Shown: positions 1 to 5,979 of the stretch, one piece after another
How positions within the stretch are numbered: the first letter of the stretch is position 1
Layout of the letters: every line of letters begins with the position of its first letter
DNA from: CAYFXA01 sp964347135
GTDB taxonomy: Bacteria; Patescibacteriota; Microgenomatia; PFEM01; JAHIFH01
Direction: 5' to 3'
DNA length: 11,001 bases
Assembly: GCA_964347135.1 (NCBI GenBank)
Contig: CAYFXA010000005.1
Span: forward strand, 1-11,001
The notes under the pieces: model-generated
The model's database searches: none
Told to the model about the DNA's origin: nothing
Seen by the model: only the letters and a program-made list of their open reading frames with translations
Program-made: the position numbers and the translations under genes

Positions 1-60
1 AAAGTAGATAACGCCAAAAACAATGACAGCGAGATAAACCAAATGAAGTTTTTTTTTCAT
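1..60 (-). CDS. N-terminus of a membrane or secreted protein (partial, runs off window)
   Basis: Reading leftwards from an ATG at 60-58, twenty codons are visible before the window edge: MKKKLHLVYLAVIVFGVIYF. Three lysines followed by an uninterrupted hydrophobic stretch is a signal peptide or signal-anchor, so the product is exported or membrane-bound. AGGGAGA (minus strand, 67-61) directly abuts the ATG. It is the only Shine-Dalgarno-like sequence before a start in this window, but it sits closer than the usual spacing. A good promoter lies just upstream (79-107). Function cannot be told from this fragment. Confidence 0.6.
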   Translation of the reverse strand, partial: MKKKLHLVYLAVIVFGVIYF

Positions 61-78
61 TCTCCCTTTAGTGAATTA

Positions 79-107
79 ATTATCTGCAATTTAACGCAAA
101 ATTTCAA
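79..107 (-). promoter_or_regulatory. Promoter for the leftmost partial gene
   Basis: On the minus strand TTGAAA (107-102) is followed after 17 nt by GATAAT (84-79), each matching the sigma-70 consensus at 5 of 6 positions. The predicted transcript starts near 72 and gives a leader of about 12 nt. The -35 box begins 2 nt beyond the 3' end of the tRNA-Glu gene, so the gene has its own promoter rather than depending on read-through. Confidence 0.6.
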
Positions 108-108
108 G

Positions 109-181
109 TGACCCCATGGGGATTTGAACCCCAGTTTCCAGGATGAGAACCTGGTGTCCTAGGCCACTAGACGATGGGGCC
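109..181 (-). tRNA. tRNA-Glu (anticodon CUC)
   Basis: A full cloverleaf folds on the minus strand. The acceptor stem GGCCCCA/TGGGGTC contains one G-U pair. The anticodon stem CCAGG/CCTGG encloses the loop TTCTCAT, giving anticodon CTC (codon GAG). The T-arm is TGGGG-TTCAAAT-CCCCA and the discriminator is A. No CCA is encoded, since the next bases are CTT, so CCA must be added by tRNA nucleotidyltransferase. A C34 anticodon reads only GAG, so a UUC isoacceptor must exist elsewhere. Confidence 0.95.
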
Positions 182-191
182 GGACAAGCCT

Positions 192-220
192 ATTTTAGCC
201 TAAAACAGGAAGAAAAACAA
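192..220 (-). promoter_or_regulatory. Promoter of tRNA-Glu
   Basis: Minus strand TTGTTT (220-215), a 17-nt spacer and TAAAAT (197-192). The expected start near 185 leaves only about 4 nt before the mature tRNA 5' end at 181. It lies downstream of the terminator at 233-259, so the tRNA is transcribed separately from the noncoding RNA. Confidence 0.55.
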
Positions 221-232
221 GAAATTTCCATC

Positions 233-259
233 AAAAAACCCCACCTTTTTGGTCGGGTT
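233..259 (-). terminator. Rho-independent terminator (second, distal)
   Basis: On the minus strand AACCCGACC and GGTGGGGTT form a 9-position stem with one G-G mismatch around an AAAAA loop, followed by TTTT. It closes the transcription unit of the structured RNA ahead of the tRNA-Glu promoter. Confidence 0.75.
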
Positions 260-307
260 CTTTGTGAGCGAGGAAACGGATGAGACAAAGACTGGACGAA
301 AAGGTTG

Positions 308-330
308 AAAAAGGAGAGCAACATTGCTCC
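308..330 (-). terminator. Hairpin plus U-run at the 3' end of the noncoding RNA (first terminator)
   Basis: On the minus strand GGAGCAA-TG-TTGCTC is followed by TCC and then TTTTT (312-308). The perfect GAGCAA/TTGCTC pairing with the U-run makes this the probable 3' end of the RNA. The hairpin at 233-259 would act as back-up. Confidence 0.6.
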
Positions 331-857
331 CCCTTGGTCATTTCACTCGCCACACGCCTTCGGCGTGTATAGCCAGAACGGAAGAAGCTGCTTACCAGAT
401 GCGTCAGCTCCTGCCGTAGCAACGTCCTGTAGTCGGGCTCGCCAGCATGCTCTCCGACGTGTGGCTTGGTGAGGCCCGCGGTTCAGCGCCGGTAGTCCCG
501 AAGGTGTAGGTGGAACAGCCATCAGCGTATGGCAATGACTTCGCCTGGCTTGTCCTGACAACCATCGGAGTTGGATCCACTACTATCGCAAGCATATCCT
601 ACTCCTTTCAGCTATACATCTGATCCTTCACTATATGCCTCCCCACGGCTCTTTAGGGTACCACCTCCTTTTTTTATGTCGTCCGGGGCGTTTCTTAAGC
701 AACAGCAAACTGGATACAACACTAATTAGGTTACACCCAATCTGCTGTTGCCTTTGAAAAATTGTCTCATCACGTTTCCCTTTTAAATGTGCTTTTCCTT
801 CTTTATTATCCACGCTTTTGTGGGAAATGAAAAAGAAAACTTCTGTTTATCAGAATT
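308..857 (-). ncRNA. Large structured noncoding RNA (family not established; raiA-like is a tentative suggestion)
   Basis: This 720-base interval between lon and tRNA-Glu holds no credible protein gene. It has its own promoter and terminators and is much richer in G+C around 350-600 than its surroundings. Many complementary segments are visible. A 9-bp stem 743-751/699-707 is extended inward by a G-U-rich helix. A long-range closing helix TGCTTGC (594-588) with GTAAGCA (395-389) encloses a core of about 206 nt. Inside that are TAGTGGA (582-576) with TCCACCTA (514-507, one bulge), GCCAT/ATGGC (533-518) and CGGGC/GCCCG (478-474/438-434). A 7-bp ACACGCC/GGCGTGT hairpin lies at 368-352. The RNase P signature GAGGAAAGTCC, the tmRNA tRNA-like ends and the SRP apical loop are all absent. 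The core size and look remind me of the raiA class, but I cannot verify that from memory. Ends are estimated. Confidence 0.75.
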
Positions 858-863
858 ATTTTC

Positions 864-893
864 AGTTTAATACAATGGGTTCAAGTTTGTCAA
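864..893 (-). promoter_or_regulatory. Promoter of the structured noncoding RNA
   Basis: Minus strand TTGACA (893-888) is a perfect -35 box. TAAACT (869-864) follows after an 18-nt spacer; an alternative -10 is TATTAA (872-867) after 15 nt. The start would be near 857, only about 45 nt after the lon stop codon, so the RNA has its own strong promoter. A small hairpin (TTCTG/CAGAA, 855-841) begins almost at the predicted 5' end. Confidence 0.6.
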
Positions 894-902
894 GGAAGCT
901 TT

Positions 903-3341
903 TTAAGAAGCCAAAGGGACTGCAGTGGGGGTGACGGGTCTTTTTGTAATCCTTTTTGCTCTTTTTCTTGTTGTTCTTTTCTTGAGAACTATCTTCAGAA
1001 CCTCATCCATATGCTCCACGAATTCAAATTTAATATCCTTTTTCACTTTGGTGGGGATTTCTTCTAAATCTTTCTTGTTATCTTTGGGTAAAACCACAGT
1101 TTTCAATCCTGCTCGATGGGCGGCAATCACTTTTTCCTTAATACCGCCCACTTCTAGAACTCTACCTCTAAGCGTTATTTCTCCAGTCATGCCCACATCC
1201 CGTTTTACTGGTATCTTGGTAAAAGCGGAAACAAGAGCAGCGGTAATTGCTACTCCAGCAGAAGGTCCGTCTTTTGGCACCGCCCCTTCAGGAATATGGA
1301 CGTGAGTGTCAATATCCTTGTAAAAAGTTTCTTTGAGTCTTAAAGCCTGCCAACGGCTTCTGGCATAAGACAAAGCTGCCTTACCTGATTCTTTCATCAC
1401 TTTGCCTAGTTTTCCAGTAAGGAAGAGCTTTCCTTTGCCTGGCATAAGAGCCACTTCAATCAGAATAATGTCTCCACCCGCTTGGGTATAAGCCAAGCCA
1501 GTGGCCATACCAAGTTTGTCCGTTTTTTCAATCATTGTTTCTGAATATTTCCTTGGTCCTAAGTATTTAGTTATTTCCCTTTTAAGAACTTCTTTTTTGA
1601 ATTTTTTGCCCTCAGCTTCTTTTCGAGCAATCTTTCGGCAAACAGTGGCCAAATTTCTTTCAAGCTCTCGGACACCAGCTTCTCGAGTGTAACGATTAAT
1701 AATCTCATGAAGAGCAGCATCAGCAATTTTAATTTTGTTTTCACCCAGACCATTAAAGAGTAATTGTTTTTTCCAAAGGAATTTCTTGGCAATGTTAAAT
1801 TTTTCCTCTTCGGTGTAACCGGGAAAACGAATAATTTCCATTCGGTCTTTTAATGCCGGTGGAATCGTGTCAAGAATATTGCCGGTGGTAATAAACATCA
1901 CTTTAGATAAATCAAAAGGAACTTCTAAATAATTATCAGAAAAAGCATAGTTTTGCTCTGGGTCTAAAGCCTCAAGAAGGGCGGCAGAAGGATCACCCCG
2001 AAAATCAATCCCGACTTTATCTATCTCATCCAACATAAAAACCGGATTGTTGGTGCCCGCGTTTTTAATTCCTTGAATAATTCGCCCCGGCATGGCGCCA
2101 ACATAGGTCCTTCGGTGTCCTCGGACTTCAGCTTCATCTCGAATTCCACCCAAAGACATCCTGACAAATTTCCTTCCCAAAGCTCGAGCAATTGATTTAC
2201 CAATTGAAGTTTTACCTACACCCGGTGGACCAATAAAACAAAGAATCGTTGGGCCACCAAGTTCTTCTTTCTTTTTCTTCCCCTTTTTCTTTTCCTTAAC
2301 CTTCCCTTTTAACTTCATTACCGCCAAATACTCTACCACTCGTTCCTTTGCTTTTTTCAAGCCATAATGATCTTCTTCTAAAACTTTACCCGCTTTGGTA
2401 ATCGAGCGCTTGTTGGGAGAAGATTTGGACCAAGGCATTTCTGTTAGCCAATCAAGGTAAGTACGAATGTAGCCAACTTCAGGGTGATTGGGATTCATTT
2501 TAGAAAGTCGTTTCAATTCTTTTCTGGCTTTATCAGCCACTTCCTTGGGCATCTTGGCCTCTCTAATTTTCTTTTCATACATTTTAAGCTCTTCACTCTC
2601 TTCGCTGATCTCTCCTAATTCTTCCTCGATTGTTTTTTTCCTTTCTCTTAAAATTGCTTCTCTCATTGATTTATCAAATTTCTTTTGGGTTTTTGAAGCA
2701 ATCGTTCTTTCTAAATCTAGGACTTTGATTTCATTAGCAAGACAGTTGGTTACTTTTTCTAAACGCCGCCGAACATCAGTCATTGCCAAAAGTTCCTGTT
2801 TTTCTTTTGTTTCCAATTCCAAAACATAGGCAACTTGGTCAGCCAATTCAGCTGGATTGACGCCGCTCATTAAGCGGATGATTATCCTGGCGTCAACTGA
2901 TTTTCCTAAATTAATCGCTCGTTGAAAATTACTAAGGAGATTTTTGTAAAGGGCTTTAATTTCATGAGAGTCTTCGATGATATCGCTAACCTCAGAAACG
3001 CTGCCGATAAGAAAAGGTTCTTTAGCTTGCATTGATTCCAAACGAACCTTAGCCAAACCCTTGACCAAGGCATGTTTAACTTCTTTTTCTTCGATTACAT
3101 CCTCAACTCTAGCAACGATACCCACCCGATAAAGATCATTAATACCTGGATCATTGGTCCGAGGGTCTTTTTGGGTGAACAAACAAACCAAACGATTACT
3201 TCTAAAAGCAGCACCAATCGCGGCAACTGATTTGGGACGACCCAAAGTCAAGGTCGTTTCGGTGTGAGGAAAAATTACCGGTCGACGAATGGCAATAATC
3301 GGTAGAACTTTTTCTTTGTTGTTGTTAAATAGAACAGCCAT
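903..3341 (-). CDS. lon: ATP-dependent protease Lon (LonA type)
   Basis: Cytosolic AAA+ serine protease that unfolds and degrades damaged and specific regulatory proteins; 812 residues, a normal LonA length. An N-terminal substrate-binding domain (about 10-205) precedes a charged coiled-coil region (about 205-300). The ATPase domain carries Walker A GPPGVGKT (371-378) and Walker B FMLDEID (435-441). The protease domain has PKDGPSAG with catalytic Ser694, and GGIKEK with catalytic Lys737, exactly 43 residues on as in E. coli Lon. Two oddities are a lysine-rich insertion just before Walker A (about 346-361) and a strongly basic C-terminal tail (about 787-801). The ATG at 3341 has no Shine-Dalgarno; the leader is about 20 nt. 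The promoter contains a CIRCE-like operator, so heat-shock control by HrcA is likely. It is transcribed separately from the flanking genes. Confidence 0.97.
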   Translation of the reverse strand: MAVLFNNNKEKVLPIIAIRRPVIFPHTETTLTLGRPKSVAAIGAAFRSNRLVCLFTQKDPRTNDPGINDLYRVGIVARVEDVIEEKEVKHALVKGLAKVRLESMQAKEPFLIGSVSEVSDIIEDSHEIKALYKNLLSNFQRAINLGKSVDARIIIRLMSGVNPAELADQVAYVLELETKEKQELLAMTDVRRRLEKVTNCLANEIKVLDLERTIASKTQKKFDKSMREAILRERKKTIEEELGEISEESEELKMYEKKIREAKMPKEVADKARKELKRLSKMNPNHPEVGYIRTYLDWLTEMPWSKSSPNKRSITKAGKVLEEDHYGLKKAKERVVEYLAVMKLKGKVKEKKKGKKKKEELGGPTILCFIGPPGVGKTSIGKSIARALGRKFVRMSLGGIRDEAEVRGHRRTYVGAMPGRIIQGIKNAGTNNPVFMLDEIDKVGIDFRGDPSAALLEALDPEQNYAFSDNYLEVPFDLSKVMFITTGNILDTIPPALKDRMEIIRFPGYTEEEKFNIAKKFLWKKQLLFNGLGENKIKIADAALHEIINRYTREAGVRELERNLATVCRKIARKEAEGKKFKKEVLKREITKYLGPRKYSETMIEKTDKLGMATGLAYTQAGGDIILIEVALMPGKGKLFLTGKLGKVMKESGKAALSYARSRWQALRLKETFYKDIDTHVHIPEGAVPKDGPSAGVAITAALVSAFTKIPVKRDVGMTGEITLRGRVLEVGGIKEKVIAAHRAGLKTVVLPKDNKKDLEEIPTKVKKDIKFEFVEHMDEVLKIVLKKRTTRKRAKRITKRPVTPTAVPLAS

Positions 3342-3360
3342 TTGTAATTTCTTTGAATTG

Positions 3361-3387
3361 TTAGCAGTCTAACAAAAAGTCTGCTAA
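3361..3387. promoter_or_regulatory. CIRCE-like inverted repeat (probable HrcA operator) in the lon promoter
   Basis: TTAGCAG (3361-3367) and CTGCTAA (3381-3387) form a perfect 7-bp inverted repeat. Counting 9-nt arms the layout is 9-9-9, 27 bp in all, as in the CIRCE element TTAGCACTC-N9-GAGTGCTAA. The outer TTAGCA/TGCTAA bases agree with CIRCE and the inner three differ. It lies between the -35 and -10 boxes and overlaps the -10, where a bound repressor would block RNA polymerase. Binding by HrcA is inferred; hrcA itself is not in the window. Confidence 0.7.
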
Positions 3388-3394
3388 ATGTCAA
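3366..3394 (-). promoter_or_regulatory. lon promoter
   Basis: Minus strand TTGACA (3394-3389, perfect), a 17-nt spacer and TAGACT (3371-3366, 4 of 6). Transcription would start near 3359, about 18 nt before the lon ATG. The -35 box lies just 7 nt past the stop codon of the transpeptidase gene. Confidence 0.75.
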
Positions 3395-3401
3395 TAGGGA
3401 A

Positions 3402-4112
3402 TTACTGATGAATAACTATCTTCGTTCCCGGACTACCTTTTGAGGGATAGGCAACATTGTGATTTGATGGAACTGGAGGCGAGGTCCAATAAAAAAGCTT
3501 CTCGGCATCAGGCGTTCTCATGTTAACACAGCCATGACTCATGGGATGACCGAAATTATTATGCCAATAGGTTCCATGAAGCCCATAACCCTTGTAAAAA
3601 TATTGGGTGTAAGGAACATTGGGTAAATAATAGTAAGTATTGGTGCCTCTTCTCCCCCCTTCCATTTTGGTGTATCTCAATTTTATCCAAACCCTGAATT
3701 CTCCACTTGGAGTTGGTGCCCATTTACCAGTGGAAACCAAAAATTCGTAAACGATTCTATTACCCTCATGGGCATAAAGTTTTTGGTCAGAAAGGTCTAT
3801 CTCAACCCAGCGGTTATCGGTTGTTGCTCCTAGAACGGCTCCCTCCTGAAGTTCCAAAGCTTCTTGACTAGGAGTCAGTTCAACCAATTTGTAATCAACT
3901 GGTTGATTATTAAAAATGGCGGCCTCATCGGTCTCCTCATATTCCCCCGTGGCATCAGCAGAAGGTGGTCCGCAACCACAAGAAGTATCAATTAGAAATC
4001 TTCTTGCTGAAAAAAACAGGACTCCCCCAGCAATTAAAATTGCTAATGGTAAGCCAATTAAGAAAACTTTATTAGCCCTAGAAAATCTTTTAAAAAATTT
4101 CATTAGAGCCAT
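3402..4112 (-). CDS. Membrane-anchored L,D-transpeptidase (YkuD family)
   Basis: Cell-wall enzyme that forms 3-3 peptidoglycan cross-links or attaches proteins to peptidoglycan, acting outside the membrane; 236 residues. A basic N-terminus and one membrane segment (about 16-36) are followed by a short acidic linker with a C-x-C pair (Cys45, Cys47). The YkuD catalytic domain spans about 101-235, with YGLHGTYW (His179), the signature MSHGCVNMR (192-199) with nucleophile Cys195, and Arg199. All expected catalytic residues are present. The chosen ATG (4112) lies 5 nt after a TATATG box with no ribosome binding site, which points to leaderless translation; an in-frame ATG three codons later is the alternative. 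Downstream lon has its own promoter. D-Ala-D-Ala-independent cross-linking is well known in this family; the physiological role here is inferred. Confidence 0.93.
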   Translation of the reverse strand: MALMKFFKRFSRANKVFLIGLPLAILIAGGVLFFSARRFLIDTSCGCGPPSADATGEYEETDEAAIFNNQPVDYKLVELTPSQEALELQEGAVLGATTDNRWVEIDLSDQKLYAHEGNRIVYEFLVSTGKWAPTPSGEFRVWIKLRYTKMEGGRRGTNTYYYLPNVPYTQYFYKGYGLHGTYWHNNFGHPMSHGCVNMRTPDAEKLFYWTSPPVPSNHNVAYPSKGSPGTKIVIHQ

Positions 4113-4117
4113 GGTAA

Positions 4118-4146
4118 CATATAAAAATTTTTGTTTCTAGGTTCAA
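4118..4146 (-). promoter_or_regulatory. Promoter of the L,D-transpeptidase gene (leaderless start)
   Basis: Minus strand TTGAAC (4146-4141), 17 nt, then TATATG (4123-4118). The ATG begins at 4112, only 5 nt past the -10 box, so the transcript would start at or next to the start codon. Confidence 0.6.
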
Positions 4147-4168
4147 AAAATGGTAAAATTGAAGAGAT

Positions 4169-4188
4169 TGCCAGGTCGTCTAACGGTA
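4169..4188 (+). pseudogene. 5' fragment of a tRNA gene, probably tRNA-Gln
   Basis: TGCCAGG-TC-GTCTAACGGTA matches the first twenty positions of a bacterial tRNA: 7-nt acceptor strand, two linker bases, and the start of a D-arm with the AACGGTA loop. U at position 1 and the GTCTAACGGTA D-arm are typical of tRNA-Gln. The expected continuation (GGAC, anticodon arm) is missing; the sequence turns into the endonuclease start instead. No matching 3' half ending in CCTGGCA is found in the window. The intact tRNA-Gln at 5103 has a different acceptor stem, so the two are not halves of one gene. Confidence 0.65.
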
Positions 4189-4192
4189 TAAT
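4187..4192 (+). promoter_or_regulatory. Perfect -10 box of the homing endonuclease gene, overlapping the tRNA fragment
   Basis: TATAAT ends 6 nt before the ATG at 4199, so position +1 would fall on the A of the start codon. The first two bases overlap the end of the tRNA D-loop fragment. A convincing -35 box is not visible at 17 nt (AGATTG). Confidence 0.55.
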
Positions 4193-4198
4193 GAAGCT

Positions 4199-5095
4199 AT
4201 GATAATTTGTCAGTTCTGTAATAAAAAGTTTAAAGCCATTACAAACACTCACTTGAAGGCAATACATAATATTACCCTATCCAAATATAAAAAACGATTT
4301 CCTAACCAAAAAATTGGATTTCCAACCCCACCAAATCTCCTGCCTGAAAATAGTCAAGAATTTATTAGATGGAAAAACAGTCTAAAAAAGCGCGGTTCTC
4401 CATGGAATAAAGGTCATACTAAAGAAACTCACCCGGGTGTACTAAAAACTTCCCAAACGATGAAGAAGAGAAAAATTGATAATTTTAAACAATGGCGAGA
4501 AGAAATGAGACATTTAGGGAAAATTAAATCTCAATATCCGTCACTTCCAAAAAATGAAGAAGTGGCAGAATTAATAGGTTTAGTATTAGGAGATGGCAAT
4601 TTGTATAAACATAAACGAACCGAGCGGTTAACTATTTCTTTTAATACCAAATACCCCAAAATTATTAAAAGAGGTCAATATCTTGTGGAGAAGATATTTC
4701 AAAAAAAACCAATAGGAACTCAAAATAAAATAGGAAGCTGCGCGAGGATATGGATCTATGAAAAGCATATCAGTAAAAGATTAGGAATTCCATGTGGAGC
4801 AAAAAAGAAGTATAAACTACGAATTCCGGAATGGGTTTGGAAATCGGAGGAATTACTAAAAGCGTGCCTTGTTGGACTCTACAATGCTGAAGGATCCTAT
4901 TCAGTACATAAACCAACGTATACCTATAACTTACAATTTTCTAATACCAACAAATCTTTATTGAAGAATGTACATCAGGCATTAAAAATGCTAAAATATA
5001 GTCCAAATTTAAGAAAAAATGCAGTCAGACTAAGACGAAAAAAAGAAGCAAAGAGATTTTTAAAAGAAATAAAATTTCAAGAGTATAGAAGTTAA
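4199..5095 (+). CDS. LAGLIDADG homing endonuclease with N-terminal zinc finger
   Basis: Site-specific DNA endonuclease of a selfish element; 298 residues. The N-terminus has C4-x2-C7-x10-H18-x4-H23, a C2H2 finger resembling the Ros/MucR type (THLK..HNIT, Tyr30, FP). A WNKGHT segment (69-74) followed by basic residues resembles the NUMOD3 DNA-binding module. Two LAGLIDADG motifs follow: ELIGLVLGDG (124-133, Asp132) and CLVGLYNAEG (223-232, Glu231). Both acidic active-site residues are kept, so the enzyme may be active as a single-chain, two-repeat nuclease. The gene lies between a tRNA-Gln remnant and an intact tRNA-Gln and is AT-rich. The ATG sits at the predicted transcription start, without a ribosome binding site. 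No group I intron core was recognised around it, so it may be a free-standing gene. Confidence 0.88.
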   Translation: MIICQFCNKKFKAITNTHLKAIHNITLSKYKKRFPNQKIGFPTPPNLLPENSQEFIRWKNSLKKRGSPWNKGHTKETHPGVLKTSQTMKKRKIDNFKQWREEMRHLGKIKSQYPSLPKNEEVAELIGLVLGDGNLYKHKRTERLTISFNTKYPKIIKRGQYLVEKIFQKKPIGTQNKIGSCARIWIYEKHISKRLGIPCGAKKKYKLRIPEWVWKSEELLKACLVGLYNAEGSYSVHKPTYTYNLQFSNTNKSLLKNVHQALKMLKYSPNLRKNAVRLRRKKEAKRFLKEIKFQEYRS

Positions 5096-5102
5096 TGTCC
5101 AT

Positions 5103-5175
5103 TGCGGGGTGGAGTAACTGGTAGTCTCGTCGCGCTCTGAACGCGAAGATCTAGGTTCGAGTCCTAGCCCCGCAG
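5103..5175 (+). tRNA. tRNA-Gln (anticodon CUG)
   Basis: Cloverleaf with acceptor TGCGGGG/CCCCGCA, including the U1-A72 pair typical of tRNA-Gln. The anticodon stem TCGCG/CGCGA encloses loop CTCTGAA (anticodon CTG, codon CAG). The T-arm is CTAGG-TTCGAGT-CCTAG and the discriminator is G. The D-stem has three good pairs (GAG/CTC) and a mismatch next to the loop. CCA is not encoded. It starts 8 nt after the endonuclease stop codon. A TATAGA in the end of that gene (5084-5089) could be its own -10, or it could be co-transcribed with the endonuclease. Confidence 0.93.
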
Positions 5176-5216
5176 CTCGGAATCAGCCTTGTTTACTTGA
5201 ATTTGTTGAAAAAAAT

Positions 5217-5966
5217 TTACTTAGAAAGCAATTCTTTTAAAGATGTAAGTTTCTTTTTCTTTTGAATTTCTTCCCGATGATACTTCTCTCTTTTCCAATA
5301 AACTTTATAAGCCTTGGCTTTAGTTTTAGAATTGATTATTCTATATTTGTCTCCAATTATCTCTATGGCACAACAGTTATCAAATGCAAGAGCTATTCCA
5401 GACGTTTCTCTCATAGTTATCTTTAAAGCAGGCTCTCTATCTTTCTCTACGTCATAGTGAGGACAATAAAGAGCGGAAATGAAATCAAGACCTTTTAATT
5501 TGATTAGTGATGCTTTGGGGTCGTTAAACTTTTTCGAATCAGAAACACCAAATTTAAACCAGCAAATTGCTCCAGCGCTTAATCCTGATAAAACAATTCC
5601 CTTTTCCCAGGCTTTTTCTAAAATTTTATCTAAACCAATTTTTCTCCAGACCCTCATCATTTTTAGAGTATTGCCCCCACCGACATAAATAATATCTGAA
5701 GCAAAAACCTGATTATTAATTGTTTTTTCTGTCAATCTTTTGTTAAGTAATGAAAGAGAATCTACTTTACAACCCAATCTCTTACCAAAATGTTTTTCAA
5801 CCGCTTTGATATAGACTTCCGAGTCAGAACTGGCGGTGGGAATAAAAAGCAACTTAGGGCGGGATTTACCAGAAAGTTTAATGATTTCTTTATCAATTTT
5901 AGTGGTTTCGATAGGATAGCCCGGCCTCCCAATCTCACCACCACCGATAGCAACTATTTTTTTCAC
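5217..5966 (-). CDS. Peptidase S51 family protein (dipeptidase E-like)
   Basis: Class-I glutamine-amidotransferase-like serine hydrolase of the S51 family, whose members cleave Asp-X dipeptides (PepE) or cyanophycin dipeptides; cytosolic; 249 residues. Visible landmarks are an N-terminal IGGGEIG turn (7-13), IYVGGGNT (93-100), the nucleophile elbow GLSAGA with Ser130, and CPHYD with His170, the probable catalytic His. All key S51 residues are there; the substrate is not predictable. The C-terminal 40 residues are very basic. The start is a GTG at 5966, chosen because it lies 7 nt downstream of a perfect TATAAT and opens directly into MKKIVAIGGG. It stands alone on the minus strand, with tRNA-Gln converging from the left and a decayed gene diverging on the right. 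Confidence 0.85.
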   Translation of the reverse strand: MKKIVAIGGGEIGRPGYPIETTKIDKEIIKLSGKSRPKLLFIPTASSDSEVYIKAVEKHFGKRLGCKVDSLSLLNKRLTEKTINNQVFASDIIYVGGGNTLKMMRVWRKIGLDKILEKAWEKGIVLSGLSAGAICWFKFGVSDSKKFNDPKASLIKLKGLDFISALYCPHYDVEKDREPALKITMRETSGIALAFDNCCAIEIIGDKYRIINSKTKAKAYKVYWKREKYHREEIQKKKKLTSLKELLSK

Positions 5967-5973
5967 AGGCTTA

Positions 5974-5979
5974 ATTATA
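5974..5979 (-). promoter_or_regulatory. Perfect -10 box of the S51 peptidase gene
   Basis: TATAAT on the minus strand, 7 nt upstream of the GTG start. The -35 position (TTTCTC, 6002-5997, 17-nt spacer) is weak. The predicted start of transcription coincides with the start codon. Confidence 0.55.

Noticed and set aside
657..665. GGTGGTACC on the minus strand, resembling the core of a T-box antiterminator
   Set aside because: The full T-box signature (AGGGTGGNACCGCG) is not present, no stem I specifier domain is seen, and no aminoacyl-tRNA synthetase or amino-acid gene follows on that strand.
231..813. Several 60-72 codon minus-strand open frames between lon and tRNA-Glu
   Set aside because: They overlap one another in different frames, have low-complexity or arbitrary composition and lie on the paired segments of the structured RNA; none has a start with a fitting promoter distance.
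4169..5175. A split tRNA-Gln interrupted by an intron carrying the endonuclease
   Set aside because: The acceptor strand of the 5' fragment (TGCCAGG) does not pair with the 3' acceptor strand of the downstream tRNA (CCCCGCA), which already has its own complete 5' half.
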